The notes beneath the pieces were generated by a model. It saw nothing but the letters and a program-made list of their open reading frames with translations, did no database searches and was not told the origin of the DNA. A DNA stretch of 64,000 nucleotides, from NCBI RefSeq assembly GCF_002364335.1, contig NZ_DEXW01000025.1, positions 158,810-222,809 of the forward strand, given 5' to 3'. The translations under genes and the position numbers were made by a program. Below are positions 26,237 to 33,581 of this stretch, one piece after another (position 1 is the first letter of the stretch; each line of letters begins with the position of its first letter). The DNA is from Winogradskyella sp. UBA3174 (GTDB lineage Bacteria; Bacteroidota; Bacteroidia; Flavobacteriales; Flavobacteriaceae).

Positions 26237-26314
26237 ACGTTGGTATATAATTAGTAGACGGGAAGCGTTTTCAAAACGCGATTCTAAGTGCCGTAGGCAA
26301 TTACATGCCAACGT
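26237..26314. repeat. Imperfect hairpin element ahead of dispersed repeat A
   Basis: The outer arms ACGTTGGTATATAATTA and its imperfect complement ending ATGCCAACGT (about 14 of 17 paired) enclose 44 nt, which include the inner palindrome CGTTTTCAAAACG. It is noncoding. Similar CAACG/GCCAAC hairpin ends occur at repeat C. Confidence 0.65.
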
Positions 26315-26325
26315 GATTGTATAAG

Positions 26326-26436
26326 ATTAGTTGCATGGTTAAGCGCATAATTTAGCAAATAAAAAACGAATAAAAAATCCGCGAAGATTTTCGTAAGTAG
26401 GCGAGGACTAGCAATAAATTATATACTGTGTTGGCA
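26326..26436. repeat. Dispersed intergenic repeat, copy A
   Basis: Landmarks in order are GCATGGTTAAGCG, TTTAGCAAATAAA, CGAA, an imperfect ATCCGCGAAGATTTTC, AATAAATTATATAC and TGTGTTGGC. The same landmarks in the same order occur in copies B and C. It has no coding content and lies directly downstream of the serine hydrolase gene. It is the most diverged of the three copies. Confidence 0.75.
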
Positions 26437-26441
26437 TTTCG

Positions 26442-27863
26442 TTATTTTTTTTCCAATGTTTTCATTAACTCAAAACATAGTTTATCAATATTTCCCATAT
26501 TCGGATTGAATGCTGACACATTTGAAAGTATTATTATACCGTTTTTTGTCTTTTCGTCAAATACCATTGATGACGAATATCCACCTGTCCCACCATTATG
26601 CCAGTACCAAATGTTTTGAGATTGGGATTTTAATAAATGCCATCCTAAACCAATATCCATAGTGTCGTTTATTTCAAAGGTTTTCTGCCTTGTCAATTCT
26701 AATGCCTTGTTTGAAGGTTTAAATTGAGCAATAACAAATTTCGATAAGTCCTCTGGCGTTGATAGTATTCCACCAGCACCAGCCAAAATTGAAAATTCCC
26801 AATTTGGAATCTCTTTTCCTTCATTATTTAGTCCTCTTACTAAATGTCCTTTTACTTTATTAATATCTGCTGTTGAGTTTTGCATCTCGTATTTGGAAAA
26901 TATTTTATTCTGTAATAGGTTTTCATAAGTAGTATTTCCAATTTTACTTAACGTGTAACCCATTAATCCTCCTCCTAGATTCGAATATTGATAGTCGCCT
27001 TTATTTGACAATTCAAGATGGTTTGTTAGATATTCCTCCAATTCTTTTTCCTTATATTCTTTATACGGATTTTCAAGATTTACTTTTGCTAAATCTAAGT
27101 TTGAAGGCAAACGAGGAAGTCCAGAAGTATGATTAGCTAAATTGATAAACGCTATTTTTATATTATTATGAAAAGGTGTTTTTAAATAATCATTGATATT
27201 ATTATTTAGTTTAATTTTTCCGTCTATAACAAAATTAGCAAGTAGCGTGGATGTAAACACTTTTGAAATAGAACCTATTTCAAAGACACTTTTATGATTA
27301 TCAATTGCCGAAATGGTATCATTATTCTTTTTTGTGCCGTAATAACTCACTTTTCCATTATTGATAAAAGCTATCGAAACTTGTGTTTGATTAGGAAAAG
27401 TCTTAGCGTTTTCAAATATTAATTGAGATTGCTTTTTTGAAATACTACTAGCTTTAATAGATAAATTATTTATCACAGTTTCTGAAGTATTTTCTTCTGC
27501 AAAAGGTGTTACAGCAAAACCATTAATTTTAGAATTATTGTCTAAAGAAATATTTAGGGCGTAAATGGCGTTTTCAAAATTTGTTTTGTAAACCGCAACA
27601 CTCTCGTTTTTATAACTTACAAATTCTCTTTTGGTTATGTTTCCAGCTTGTTTTTTCAAATTTGTTAAATAGGGTGCTAATTTATTTAAGGGCACTGCTA
27701 CTTTCATATCGCTTGAAAACATAGAGAAAACAACTTCAAAATTGTTAGTATTGTAGTTTTTTACAAAGGCCTCTACAACGACTTTGTAAGTAGGTTTTTC
27801 AGTTTGTGCAAATGTTATGTTTGTAATCAAAACAAATAAGCTTATTGATATAATTTTTTTCAT
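26442..27863 (-). CDS. Exported serine hydrolase (beta-lactamase/class C PBP family)
   Basis: This 473-residue protein has a signal peptide (to about residue 20) and an N-terminal DUF3887-like domain (about 25-120). The beta-lactamase-related serine hydrolase domain carries the catalytic S198-I-S-K201, the Y-S-N motif in Y-Q-Y-S-N-L-G-G-G and the terminal H-N-G-G-T-G-G triad. It is probably a D-alanyl peptidase or esterase in the periplasm rather than an antibiotic-resistance enzyme, but the substrate is unknown. It is third in an operon after an ECF sigma factor and a 97-residue protein, with 8 bp between it and the latter. Confidence 0.9.
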   Translation of the reverse strand: MKKIISISLFVLITNITFAQTEKPTYKVVVEAFVKNYNTNNFEVVFSMFSSDMKVAVPLNKLAPYLTNLKKQAGNITKREFVSYKNESVAVYKTNFENAIYALNISLDNNSKINGFAVTPFAEENTSETVINNLSIKASSISKKQSQLIFENAKTFPNQTQVSIAFINNGKVSYYGTKKNNDTISAIDNHKSVFEIGSISKVFTSTLLANFVIDGKIKLNNNINDYLKTPFHNNIKIAFINLANHTSGLPRLPSNLDLAKVNLENPYKEYKEKELEEYLTNHLELSNKGDYQYSNLGGGLMGYTLSKIGNTTYENLLQNKIFSKYEMQNSTADINKVKGHLVRGLNNEGKEIPNWEFSILAGAGGILSTPEDLSKFVIAQFKPSNKALELTRQKTFEINDTMDIGLGWHLLKSQSQNIWYWHNGGTGGYSSSMVFDEKTKNGIIILSNVSAFNPNMGNIDKLCFELMKTLEKK

Positions 27864-27871
27864 AATTGTTA

Positions 27872-28165
27872 CTATTTTTTTCTTTTTAATTTTTTTAAAA
27901 ACTTTTTTAATAATTGAGACATTTTTGATGAATCCCTAGCAATAGAGTCCTTTTCCCATTGGCTCACATTTCCTTTATATTGTTTCCAAGCCGATTTGAT
28001 TTTTGTTACATCAGATTTAATTGAATCTTTTTCCCATTGACTTGTATTAGCCTTTAATTCTTCAATTAAAGTTGAAAAAAGAAAATTAATTTTTTCTCCT
28101 TCGGATGAATTTCCCCAGGTTTCTTTTATGTCTTGCCAAGTTTCTCTTTGTTCCTGTTTTGCCAT
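27872..28165 (-). CDS. Small charged helical protein with duplicated SQWEKDSI motif
   Basis: This 97-residue protein is very rich in Lys, Glu, Ser and Trp, with no signal or membrane segment. The octamer S-Q-W-E-K-D-S-I occurs twice, at residues 42-49 and 68-75 (26-residue period), and a weaker W-x-x-x-K-x-x-W pattern precedes it. It ends in a Lys/Arg-rich tail. Helical throughout, possibly a bundle of short repeats. One base separates it from the ECF sigma gene upstream and 8 bp from the hydrolase downstream. It occupies the place where an anti-sigma factor is often found, but that role is only a guess. Confidence 0.78.
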   Translation of the reverse strand: MAKQEQRETWQDIKETWGNSSEGEKINFLFSTLIEELKANTSQWEKDSIKSDVTKIKSAWKQYKGNVSQWEKDSIARDSSKMSQLLKKFLKKLKRKK

Positions 28166-28166
28166 T

Positions 28167-28673
28167 TTATTTTAATTTAGGGGTTATACAATCCAATAAT
28201 ATTTTTTTTATTCTTTTCATTTTTACAGCAATGTGATTTTCAGTCAAATCCGTTATTGCTGCTATTTCTTTATAATGCAGTTCGTCTAAATGCATAATAA
28301 CAATTGATCCATCAACTGCATCCAAAAGTGAAATACATTCACGTAGTGCCTTGAACTTTATCTCTTCAATTTCATCTGGAATAGTTTCCGAAAGCTTGAA
28401 CTGGATGGATTCTAATCGCTTGGTTTTGTTGTTCAAGCTTTCAAACTGCATTTTAGAACGATTGCATACGTTTAGTGCAATTTTATAAATCCAAGTACTG
28501 ATATTAGATTTTCCTTTAAATGTTGAATATGACTTCCAAATGTGAAATATTACTTCTTGGAAAAGATCTTGTGGTTCAATTGGTGAAACAGCATATATTC
28601 TACATATTCTGTAAATACAGGTCTTATTGTCTTCCAGAATCTGATTAAATAGTTGTTCTTCTTGTTTTTGCAT
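28167..28673 (-). CDS. ECF RNA polymerase sigma factor
   Basis: This 168-residue sigma factor has region 2 (I-E-P-Q-D-L-F-Q-E-V-I-F-H-I-W-K-S-Y and S-T-W-I-Y-K-I-A-L-N) and region 4 (H-Y-K-E-I-A-A-I-T-D-L-T-E-N-H-I-A-V-K-M-K-R-I-K-K). It is first in a three-gene operon with the small SQWEKDSI protein and the serine hydrolase. The usual membrane anti-sigma partner is missing. The operon is flanked by copies A and B of the dispersed repeat, which suggests it is an accessory module. Confidence 0.93.
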   Translation of the reverse strand: MQKQEEQLFNQILEDNKTCIYRICRIYAVSPIEPQDLFQEVIFHIWKSYSTFKGKSNISTWIYKIALNVCNRSKMQFESLNNKTKRLESIQFKLSETIPDEIEEIKFKALRECISLLDAVDGSIVIMHLDELHYKEIAAITDLTENHIAVKMKRIKKILLDCITPKLK

Positions 28674-28815
28674 ATTATATTTTTTCTATTTCCTGTTTTC
28701 TATTAACTTTAGTGACAAGAGTTGTGGAAATATGACAAGAAAATTCAATTATTTTTCAATTAGTCAGTTTTAGTGGAGATTTTCATGCTGGGTTTAATGA
28801 ATACCAAAGTAATGT

Positions 28816-28955
28816 GTATGTTTAGTTGCGTGGTTAAGCAATTAAATTAGCAAACAAATACGGACTAGAGAAAATTCCAACGGAATTTTACAGATGAGCA
28901 CTCACCAAAGCAATTAATTATTCACCGTGTTGGCAAATCGTTTTTATTTTTAATA
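28816..28955. repeat. Dispersed intergenic repeat, copy B
   Basis: It reads GCGTGGTTAAGCAATTAAAT, TAGCAAACAAATA, ACTAGAGAAAATTCCA, CGGAATTTT, CAAAGCAATTAATTAT and CACCGTGTTGGC in order. It is closely similar to copy C over about 110 bp and more weakly to copy A. It lies between the ECF sigma operon and the truncated proB and fills much of the 365-bp gap; the rest shows no gene I can support. Confidence 0.85.
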
Positions 28956-29038
28956 CCCTCCACCAATTACCATACTTGAGATAAGAGCAAATACAAAATT
29001 GATTTCAGAGGTTATATATTATCGTTTTGTTGGATCAA

Positions 29039-29194
29039 TTACAGATTTAATGATACCAATACAGAAATAATACCACGCTTATAAAGTTCTGCAATCTGTT
29101 TGACCAATCTTCTGAGGACTGGTTTCACTATTCTATTGTCTTTATTGGTCATTACATTCGTTCCAACTTTAATAATAATTATTTCTTTATGCAT
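29039..29194 (-). pseudogene. proB: Truncated glutamate 5-kinase (5' fragment only)
   Basis: The frame starts at the ATG ending at 29194. It gives I-I-I-I-K-V-G-T-N-V-M-T and a following R-L-V-K-Q-I-A-E-L-Y-K-R-G, the N-terminal P-loop-like strand and first helix of glutamate 5-kinase. After about 48 codons the family sequence stops, where S-S-G-A-V would be expected, and a stop follows within four codons. Full-length ProB is about 250-370 residues. The start overlaps the end of proC, the normal arrangement for these genes. A deletion or insertion junction therefore lies at about 29045. Confidence 0.85.
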
Positions 29195-30002
29195 ATTCGT
29201 TTTCTTTGCCCAATTCAATAGCACGCGTAAACGCAGCGAATGCGGCTTCCTTTATCAATTCATTTACGTTATTATCATCCATCGAATCTAGTGCAGCTCG
29301 CGTTGTTCCGCCTTTGGAAGCTACTTTCTCCATCCAGGAATTAGGAGATAAATCAGATTGATTAAAAAGTTCTATAGCACCTTTAAAGGTTTGACTAACC
29401 AATACCCTAGATTCATTCTTTGAAAATCCCATTTCCAAGCCAGCTTCCAACATACTATGCATGAAGTAAAATACGTATGCAGGTCCGCTACCAGAAATTC
29501 CGGTGGAAGCGTCTATTAAACTTTCATTACTAACCAAAATAGACTTCCCTGTAGTGTTCAACAAATTTTCTACAGTTAATAACTCTATTCGTGAGACTTC
29601 TGATGAAGCCACATAAGATGTTAATCCAAGCCCAACTTTTGCAGGTAAGTTTGGCATCGCGCGTATGACTTTCTTTGCAGCAGAAAATTCCTTTATTGCG
29701 TCTAAAGTAACTCCCGCCATAATTGAAATTATAATTTGATCTGATGTGACCATCGGGTGGATTTTTTTGAATAGCTCTTCAGCGTGATGTGGTTTGACCG
29801 CAACAAAAATTATATCCGCTTTTGGCACACAGTCTTCCAGTTTTTTAAAGGTATCGAAGTGTGAAATTTTATAAAGTTCTTCTAATTTTTCGTCAGAATT
29901 GTCCAATACCATGATGTTTTTCTTCTTGAGTAGTTTTGATTTAGATATTCCTTCGGCATAGGCGAGGCCCATATTACCTGCTCCAATTACTAGTATTTTC
30001 AT
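29187..30002 (-). CDS. proC: Pyrroline-5-carboxylate reductase
   Basis: This 271-residue enzyme performs the last step of proline synthesis, reducing pyrroline-5-carboxylate with NAD(P)H. The N-terminal Rossmann motif is G-A-G-N-M-G. The family signature S-G-S-G-P-A-Y-V-F-Y-F appears near residue 170, and K-G-G-T-T-R-A-A-L lies near residue 230. Length is standard and no disruption is visible. It is followed by an 8-bp overlap with a proB fragment, so the original operon was proC-proB, now broken. With proB missing here, proline synthesis would need another copy of ProB/ProA elsewhere. Confidence 0.95.
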   Translation of the reverse strand: MKILVIGAGNMGLAYAEGISKSKLLKKKNIMVLDNSDEKLEELYKISHFDTFKKLEDCVPKADIIFVAVKPHHAEELFKKIHPMVTSDQIIISIMAGVTLDAIKEFSAAKKVIRAMPNLPAKVGLGLTSYVASSEVSRIELLTVENLLNTTGKSILVSNESLIDASTGISGSGPAYVFYFMHSMLEAGLEMGFSKNESRVLVSQTFKGAIELFNQSDLSPNSWMEKVASKGGTTRAALDSMDDNNVNELIKEAAFAAFTRAIELGKENEYA

Positions 30003-30048
30003 TAAATATTATGAGTTTATTAATTATTTAAATAAAACAGACTGTCAT

Positions 30049-30234
30049 TTAGATTACGCAATCATCACAATTTTTCACTTCACCATAATAGGTTTCTCGA
30101 TATTTATGTAGTGTTTTAATAGGCAAGCCTAAAAAGCGTTTTTTTATATAGGTAACTTTGGTTAAAAGTTCTCCCATTTTTTTACTATATCTTTTCTCAG
30201 TTTTTGTCTTTCTTTTAATATCAATAATTTTCAT
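30049..30234 (-). CDS. Small basic hypothetical protein with CxxC
   Basis: This 61-residue protein is rich in Lys and Arg. The second half reads K-T-L-H-K-Y-R-E-T-Y-Y-G-E-V-K-N, followed by C-D-D-C near the end. I know of no named family. The coding bias, the clean ATG and the specific C-terminal motif favour a real gene rather than chance. It has no signal or membrane segment. It lies upstream of proC on the same strand, 46 bp away. Confidence 0.5.
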   Translation of the reverse strand: MKIIDIKRKTKTEKRYSKKMGELLTKVTYIKKRFLGLPIKTLHKYRETYYGEVKNCDDCVI

Positions 30235-30325
30235 AAACTAATTTTTGCTTTGTATAATAATTTCAATATTTCTTGAGTTCGTTGAAGAGCTTGCTTAATG
30301 CCGCTGCCAAATAAATCACATTATT

Positions 30326-30360
30326 AACCTATAACCTATAACCTATAACCTATAACCTAT
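30326..30360. repeat. Heptamer tandem repeat (AACCTAT) x5
   Basis: Five perfect copies of AACCTAT occur in the noncoding gap between the 61-residue and 118-residue genes. The rest of the 217-bp gap is AT-rich with no recognisable element. Confidence 0.95.
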
Positions 30361-30451
30361 AATCTTTAATGCGTTGCTTTGTTTAATGCGTTTTTTTATT
30401 TATTACTGTATTTATGTAGATTTTTTGAAATTAATCTATCGCTTTTCGAAG

Positions 30452-30808
30452 CTAAAGCGCATGGATTATTGCGTCAATATTGTGGGTATCAACTAATTTT
30501 TCAGCGTATGCTTTGTGACCGTGAGGTGCCAGTAAATGGAGTCTTCCTCTCTTTATTGAAGCAAGGAAACTTAGCACTTTCCATTTAGCAACTGTTTTTT
30601 TTTGGTTCTCATTTTTTAAAGCTATTACTGAATAATGTTTAACTCCACCATGAGTAACAAAGGATAAATCAGCCTGAATTTCTTCATGAGTAGTTTTGCT
30701 AGTAAATATTCTAGGGCTTTCATATCCCTTTGAAATCGACTTAAAAGAAATTGTAGATTTATTGTTTGCCCACACAACAGCCTTTTCTAGATATGCATCT
30801 TTCTTCAT
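30452..30808 (-). CDS. Hypothetical protein, possible MarR target
   Basis: This 118-residue cytoplasmic alpha/beta protein belongs to no family I can name. Strands H-Y-S-V-I-A-L-K and G-R-L-H-L-L-A-P-H-G-H-K are separated by helices. The spacing E...D-L-S-F...A-L-K is vaguely like a PD-(D/E)xK nuclease core but lacks the second acidic residue, so I do not claim that. The interval upstream of its start contains a palindrome closely matching one upstream of the adjacent MarR gene, which implies shared control. Confidence 0.65.
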   Translation of the reverse strand: MKKDAYLEKAVVWANNKSTISFKSISKGYESPRIFTSKTTHEEIQADLSFVTHGGVKHYSVIALKNENQKKTVAKWKVLSFLASIKRGRLHLLAPHGHKAYAEKLVDTHNIDAIIHAL

Positions 30809-30875
30809 ATATTTTTTTATTGAAACTATGATAAAAGTTCTTTATTAACAGGGTCTTTATCTAAAAATACAAAAT

Positions 30876-30895
30876 ATAGTTCGTATAGAACCTAT
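30876..30895. promoter_or_regulatory. Putative MarR-type operator near the 118-residue gene
   Basis: ATAGTTCGTATAGAACCTAT lies 68 bp upstream of the 118-residue gene. It matches 17 of 20 positions of the site at 31576-31595 upstream of the marR gene. It is an imperfect palindrome. Confidence 0.6.
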
Positions 30896-31014
30896 TTAAA
30901 AGTTTTAATATAAGAATTAAAACATTAAGTAGCTGGTATTTAAGGTTTTGTAAAAATAACACCTTTTTACTATATAACCATGATGTAGGTGTTATAGAAT
31001 TTAGCCAATACAAA

Positions 31015-31497
31015 TTATTCGGGATGATCTGTTATTTCTTTTATTGTAAGTAATGGGGCTGCATCTATATCTTCTACATCCATTATTATAGTTAGTAATT
31101 CTATATTTCTATCTAATTCTTCTATTTGCTCCGCGGTTAATTTCTCTAATCTTTTTGATAGTTTCTCTTGAAGTGTGGGTGGGTATTTATAAAGTAAATC
31201 AGCACCTTTAGCTGTCAAAATAACATATATAGCTCTCTTGTCATTAGGTTTTTGGGACTTAGCAACTAAGGTTTTGCCCTCTAATCTGGAAATAATACCA
31301 GAAACGGTACTAGCATTTAGATTGATGTATTCTTTAATATCTTTGGCAAAAGCTCTATAATCATTTTGGTCAGATAGATATTGAAGCACTAAAAGCTGGG
31401 GTATGCTTATTCCTAATTCTTTCTCTATTTTTTTGCTTTCTAGATTGATAGAACGTATAATTTTGCGCAGTTTTATAAGAATTTCAGTGTATTTCAC
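31015..31497 (-). CDS. MarR-family transcriptional regulator
   Basis: This 160-residue dimeric winged-helix regulator shows the MarR core: I-P-Q-L-L-V-L-Q-Y-L-S as helix 2, then D-I-K-E-Y-I-N-L-N-A-S-T-V-S-G-I-I-S-R-L as the recognition helix. The wing K-S-Q-K-P-N-D-K-R-A-I-Y-V-I-L-T follows. The ligand is unknown. Two inverted repeats precede its start and one of them recurs upstream of the next gene downstream, so autoregulation and control of that gene are likely. Confidence 0.92.
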   Translation of the reverse strand: MKYTEILIKLRKIIRSINLESKKIEKELGISIPQLLVLQYLSDQNDYRAFAKDIKEYINLNASTVSGIISRLEGKTLVAKSQKPNDKRAIYVILTAKGADLLYKYPPTLQEKLSKRLEKLTAEQIEELDRNIELLTIIMDVEDIDAAPLLTIKEITDHPE

Positions 31498-31523
31498 AGC
31501 GTATATATTTTTAAGTTAACCGA

Positions 31524-31560
31524 AAATAAAACTATTTTAGGGATATAAATAGTTTTATTT
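31524..31560. promoter_or_regulatory. Perfect 14-bp inverted repeat upstream of marR
   Basis: AAATAAAACTATTT, a 9-nt spacer and AAATAGTTTTATTT lie 27 bp before the marR start codon. The core ACTATTT/AAATAGT resembles the half-sites of the neighbouring palindromes. Confidence 0.75.
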
Positions 31561-31575
31561 ACTTAGAAAATTAAT

Positions 31576-31595
31576 ATAGTTTTTATAGAAACTAT
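31576..31595. promoter_or_regulatory. Putative MarR-type operator upstream of marR
   Basis: ATAGTTTTTATAGAAACTAT is 18/20 self-complementary, a size and shape expected of a MarR dimer site. A near copy lies at 30876-30895. Confidence 0.7.
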
Positions 31596-31927
31596 AAAAG
31601 ATAGTGATAATCTTTTAGCATCTTCTAGGAGCTTTTCTTATAGTTAAATAATAGTAAGGTCTTGAGTGTGCTTACTCTCTACATTTCTGACTATTCATTG
31701 GATACTGTTCTTGTGTTAATTGGGAACTACATTTGTTGTTTGTTTTTTAAACTCGTTTATCTGTTCTTCCATTTTCTCTAATGAAAAATTGATGGCCTCT
31801 GTTTAAGTTAACAGAGTAATTTTCTTTTTTTTTGTGATTTACAAGCGGAAATTTTGTGATGATGTTAAGTTTTTCTTAAATACTCGGAAAACTTTATCCA
31901 TCATTCTTTATTGTCTTTGATAAAGGA
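31596..31927. other. Noncoding interval between marR and the FKBP gene
   Basis: This 332-bp stretch is AT-rich with no open frame I can support. A small inverted repeat (CTCTGTT / AACAGAG, 31797-31816) is the only structure noticed. Confidence 0.6.
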
Positions 31928-31935
31928 TAGTTTTG
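31928..31935 (+). promoter_or_regulatory. -7 promoter box of the FKBP-type isomerase gene
   Basis: TAGTTTTG matches TAnnTTTG and lies 29 bp before the ATG. Confidence 0.5.
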
Positions 31936-31964
31936 TACTTTAATTAAATGAAAACTAGAATTTT

Positions 31965-32393
31965 ATGAGTCAAGTAAAAGAAAATGACACGGTAAAAGTA
32001 CATTACACAGGAAAATTAAAAGATGGAAAAATATTTGATAGCTCTAAAGATGGTGAGCCATTAGAGTTCACTTTAGGACAAGGTACGTTGATTCCTGGTT
32101 TTGAAAAAGCAGTTATGGATATGAAAGTGAATGATAAAAAAACTGTAGATATTTCAGTGACCGAGGCTTACGGTGATGTTCGTGAGGAATTATTCCATAA
32201 AGTAGAAAATGAACAACTTCCGGAAGAATTAAAGCCAGAAGTCGGATTAGGTTTAGTCTCCAAAGATGCACAAGGGAATGAGCATCAATTTAGAATTATA
32301 GAGGTTGATAATGACCATGTTATTGTTGATGGAAATCACCCTTTGGCTGGTCAAGAATTAGTGTTTGACCTAGAGTTGGTTGATATTAAATAA
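31965..32393 (+). CDS. FKBP-type peptidyl-prolyl isomerase, SlyD-like
   Basis: This 142-residue cytoplasmic FKBP isomerase begins with V-K-V-H-Y-T-G-K-L-K-D-G-K-I-F-D-S-S. It contains the inserted IF (insert-in-flap) chaperone domain between the two FKBP halves (about 70-120), as in SlyD. N-H-P-L-A-G-Q-E-L closes the fold, which is typical. The His-rich metal-binding tail of E. coli SlyD is absent. It stands alone, with repeat C downstream. Confidence 0.93.
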   Translation: MSQVKENDTVKVHYTGKLKDGKIFDSSKDGEPLEFTLGQGTLIPGFEKAVMDMKVNDKKTVDISVTEAYGDVREELFHKVENEQLPEELKPEVGLGLVSKDAQGNEHQFRIIEVDNDHVIVDGNHPLAGQELVFDLELVDIK

Positions 32394-32546
32394 GATTAAT
32401 TTACTAAAAAATATGAAATTCTTTGAGGATAACAACATAGGTTTTTTTATTTCAACAATTTATTTATAAATTAATTATTTTCTTCACAATCGTTGTGCAA
32501 TTTGAATTATGAACTTGCTCTTTTCTGAAATATTATGTTTTAGTTT

Positions 32547-32585
32547 CAACGTTTGCCAACTTTATTTGTATGGTTGGCAGCGTTG
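32547..32585. repeat. Hairpin at the 5' side of repeat C
   Basis: CAACGTTTGCCAAC pairs with GTTGGCAGCGTTG across a 12-nt loop, with one mismatch or bulge. It immediately precedes or opens copy C of the dispersed repeat. Confidence 0.75.
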
Positions 32586-32693
32586 TTAAGCAACTAGATT
32601 AGTAAACAAATAGGTGCTAGAGAAAATTCCAGCAGAATTTTCCAGATAATTAATTGCCAAAGCAATTAATTATACACAGTGTTGTCTACGTTT
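32573..32693. repeat. Dispersed intergenic repeat, copy C
   Basis: Landmarks are GTTGTTAAGCAACTAGAT, AGTAAACAAATA, CTAGAGAAAATTCCAG, AGAATTTTCCAGA, CCAAAGCAATTAATTATAC and CAGTGTTG. It is very similar to copy B. It lies in a 481-bp gap between the FKBP gene and the cyclophilin gene; the flanks show no gene. Confidence 0.85.
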
Positions 32694-32874
32694 TTTATTC
32701 AGTCTTTTAATGAATTTAGTTTTTTCATAACAAACAAAGTAAGCGACTTAAACCGATATGTAAAAATCACCATTGGTTTCAAGCTCATCGTTTTCCAAAT
32801 TCAACTTCTAAATTAAATTCAGTTTCTAAAAAACGGTAAAACAAGCTCCTAAAAATAGAAATTAAGAATCTTAA

Positions 32875-33579
32875 TTAGTCTATAATTTCTACGGTTTTAA
32901 TAAAAACGTTTTTAAGTGGCCATTCACCTTGGTCAGTTTCTACAGCTGCAATTTCATCTACAACATCCATACCTTTAATAACTTCACCAAAAACAGTGTA
33001 TTCACCATCTAAATGATAAGCTCCTTCCTTTTTTTGTACGATAAAAAACTGATATGGAGAGGCTAATTTATAGGCGTTTTCTATGTCTCCACTTGGCATA
33101 GAAATAGTACCTCTTTTGTGTGTGTAACCACGCTTGGTGTCTAGTGGTAAAAGGTAGCGTCCTATTTTTTGTCTACGTTTTGCAACATCATAACCATCGC
33201 TATTACCACCTTGAATTATAAAATTATTAACGACTCTGTAAAATTGGGTGTAATTAAAATAATTCTGCTTGGTTAAGAAAATAAAATTAGCACGATGGAA
33301 TTTGGTTTTGTCGTAGAGTAGAATGTCTATATTTCCAAAATCTGTGACAATCCGTACCTTATTTTCTTTGTGTTCTTTTTCGTATTCTAAAAAGAATTCC
33401 ATAGCATTATTATCAGTAAGCTTGGGGTATTCTCGTCTTGTTTTTTCTTTTAGTTTTTTTTGTGATTCGGTTTTTACGATAGAATCTTTTACAGCACTAG
33501 CGTCACTTTTTTTTGAAGTTTGTTTATCTTCACAATTCAATACCAATAGCGCAATACAAATAACTAATAGAAATCTCAT
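32875..33579 (-). CDS. Cyclophilin-type peptidyl-prolyl isomerase, lipoprotein
   Basis: This 234-residue lipoprotein has its lipobox Cys at about residue 16 (V-L-N-C). A charged linker is followed by a cyclophilin domain from about residue 75. Motifs I-L-L-Y-D, H-R-A-N-F-I-F-L-T, F-Y-R-V-V-N-N-F-I-I-Q-G-G and E-Y-T-V-F-G-E-V-I-K-G-M are visible. It should assist folding of exported proteins in the periplasm. The start codon is only 2 bp from the start of the divergent NUDIX gene, so its promoter must lie within that gene. Confidence 0.93.
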   Translation of the reverse strand: MRFLLVICIALLVLNCEDKQTSKKSDASAVKDSIVKTESQKKLKEKTRREYPKLTDNNAMEFFLEYEKEHKENKVRIVTDFGNIDILLYDKTKFHRANFIFLTKQNYFNYTQFYRVVNNFIIQGGNSDGYDVAKRRQKIGRYLLPLDTKRGYTHKRGTISMPSGDIENAYKLASPYQFFIVQKKEGAYHLDGEYTVFGEVIKGMDVVDEIAAVETDQGEWPLKNVFIKTVEIID

Positions 33580-33581
33580 AA

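Noticed and set aside
26237..26314. Possible integron attC site
   Set aside because: The ends look like ACGTTGG...CCAACGT, but they do not fit the GTTRRRY/RYYYAAC core sites of attC, and no integron integrase is seen in the window.
27781..27810. Another copy of the GTAGGGTTTTT motif near the serine hydrolase gene
   Set aside because: Only GTAGGTTTTT matches, it lies inside coding sequence, and the second box is absent.
28956..29038. Short minus-strand reading frame ending G-G-G-Y after the truncated proB
   Set aside because: About 20 codons with no start or family; too little to call a gene.
30326..30360. CRISPR array
   Set aside because: The repeat unit is only 7 bp with no spacers; none of the three arrays in the window has the repeat-spacer structure.
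30452..30808. PD-(D/E)xK nuclease core in the 118-residue protein
   Set aside because: Only one acidic residue and a lone lysine fit; the second acidic residue is missing.
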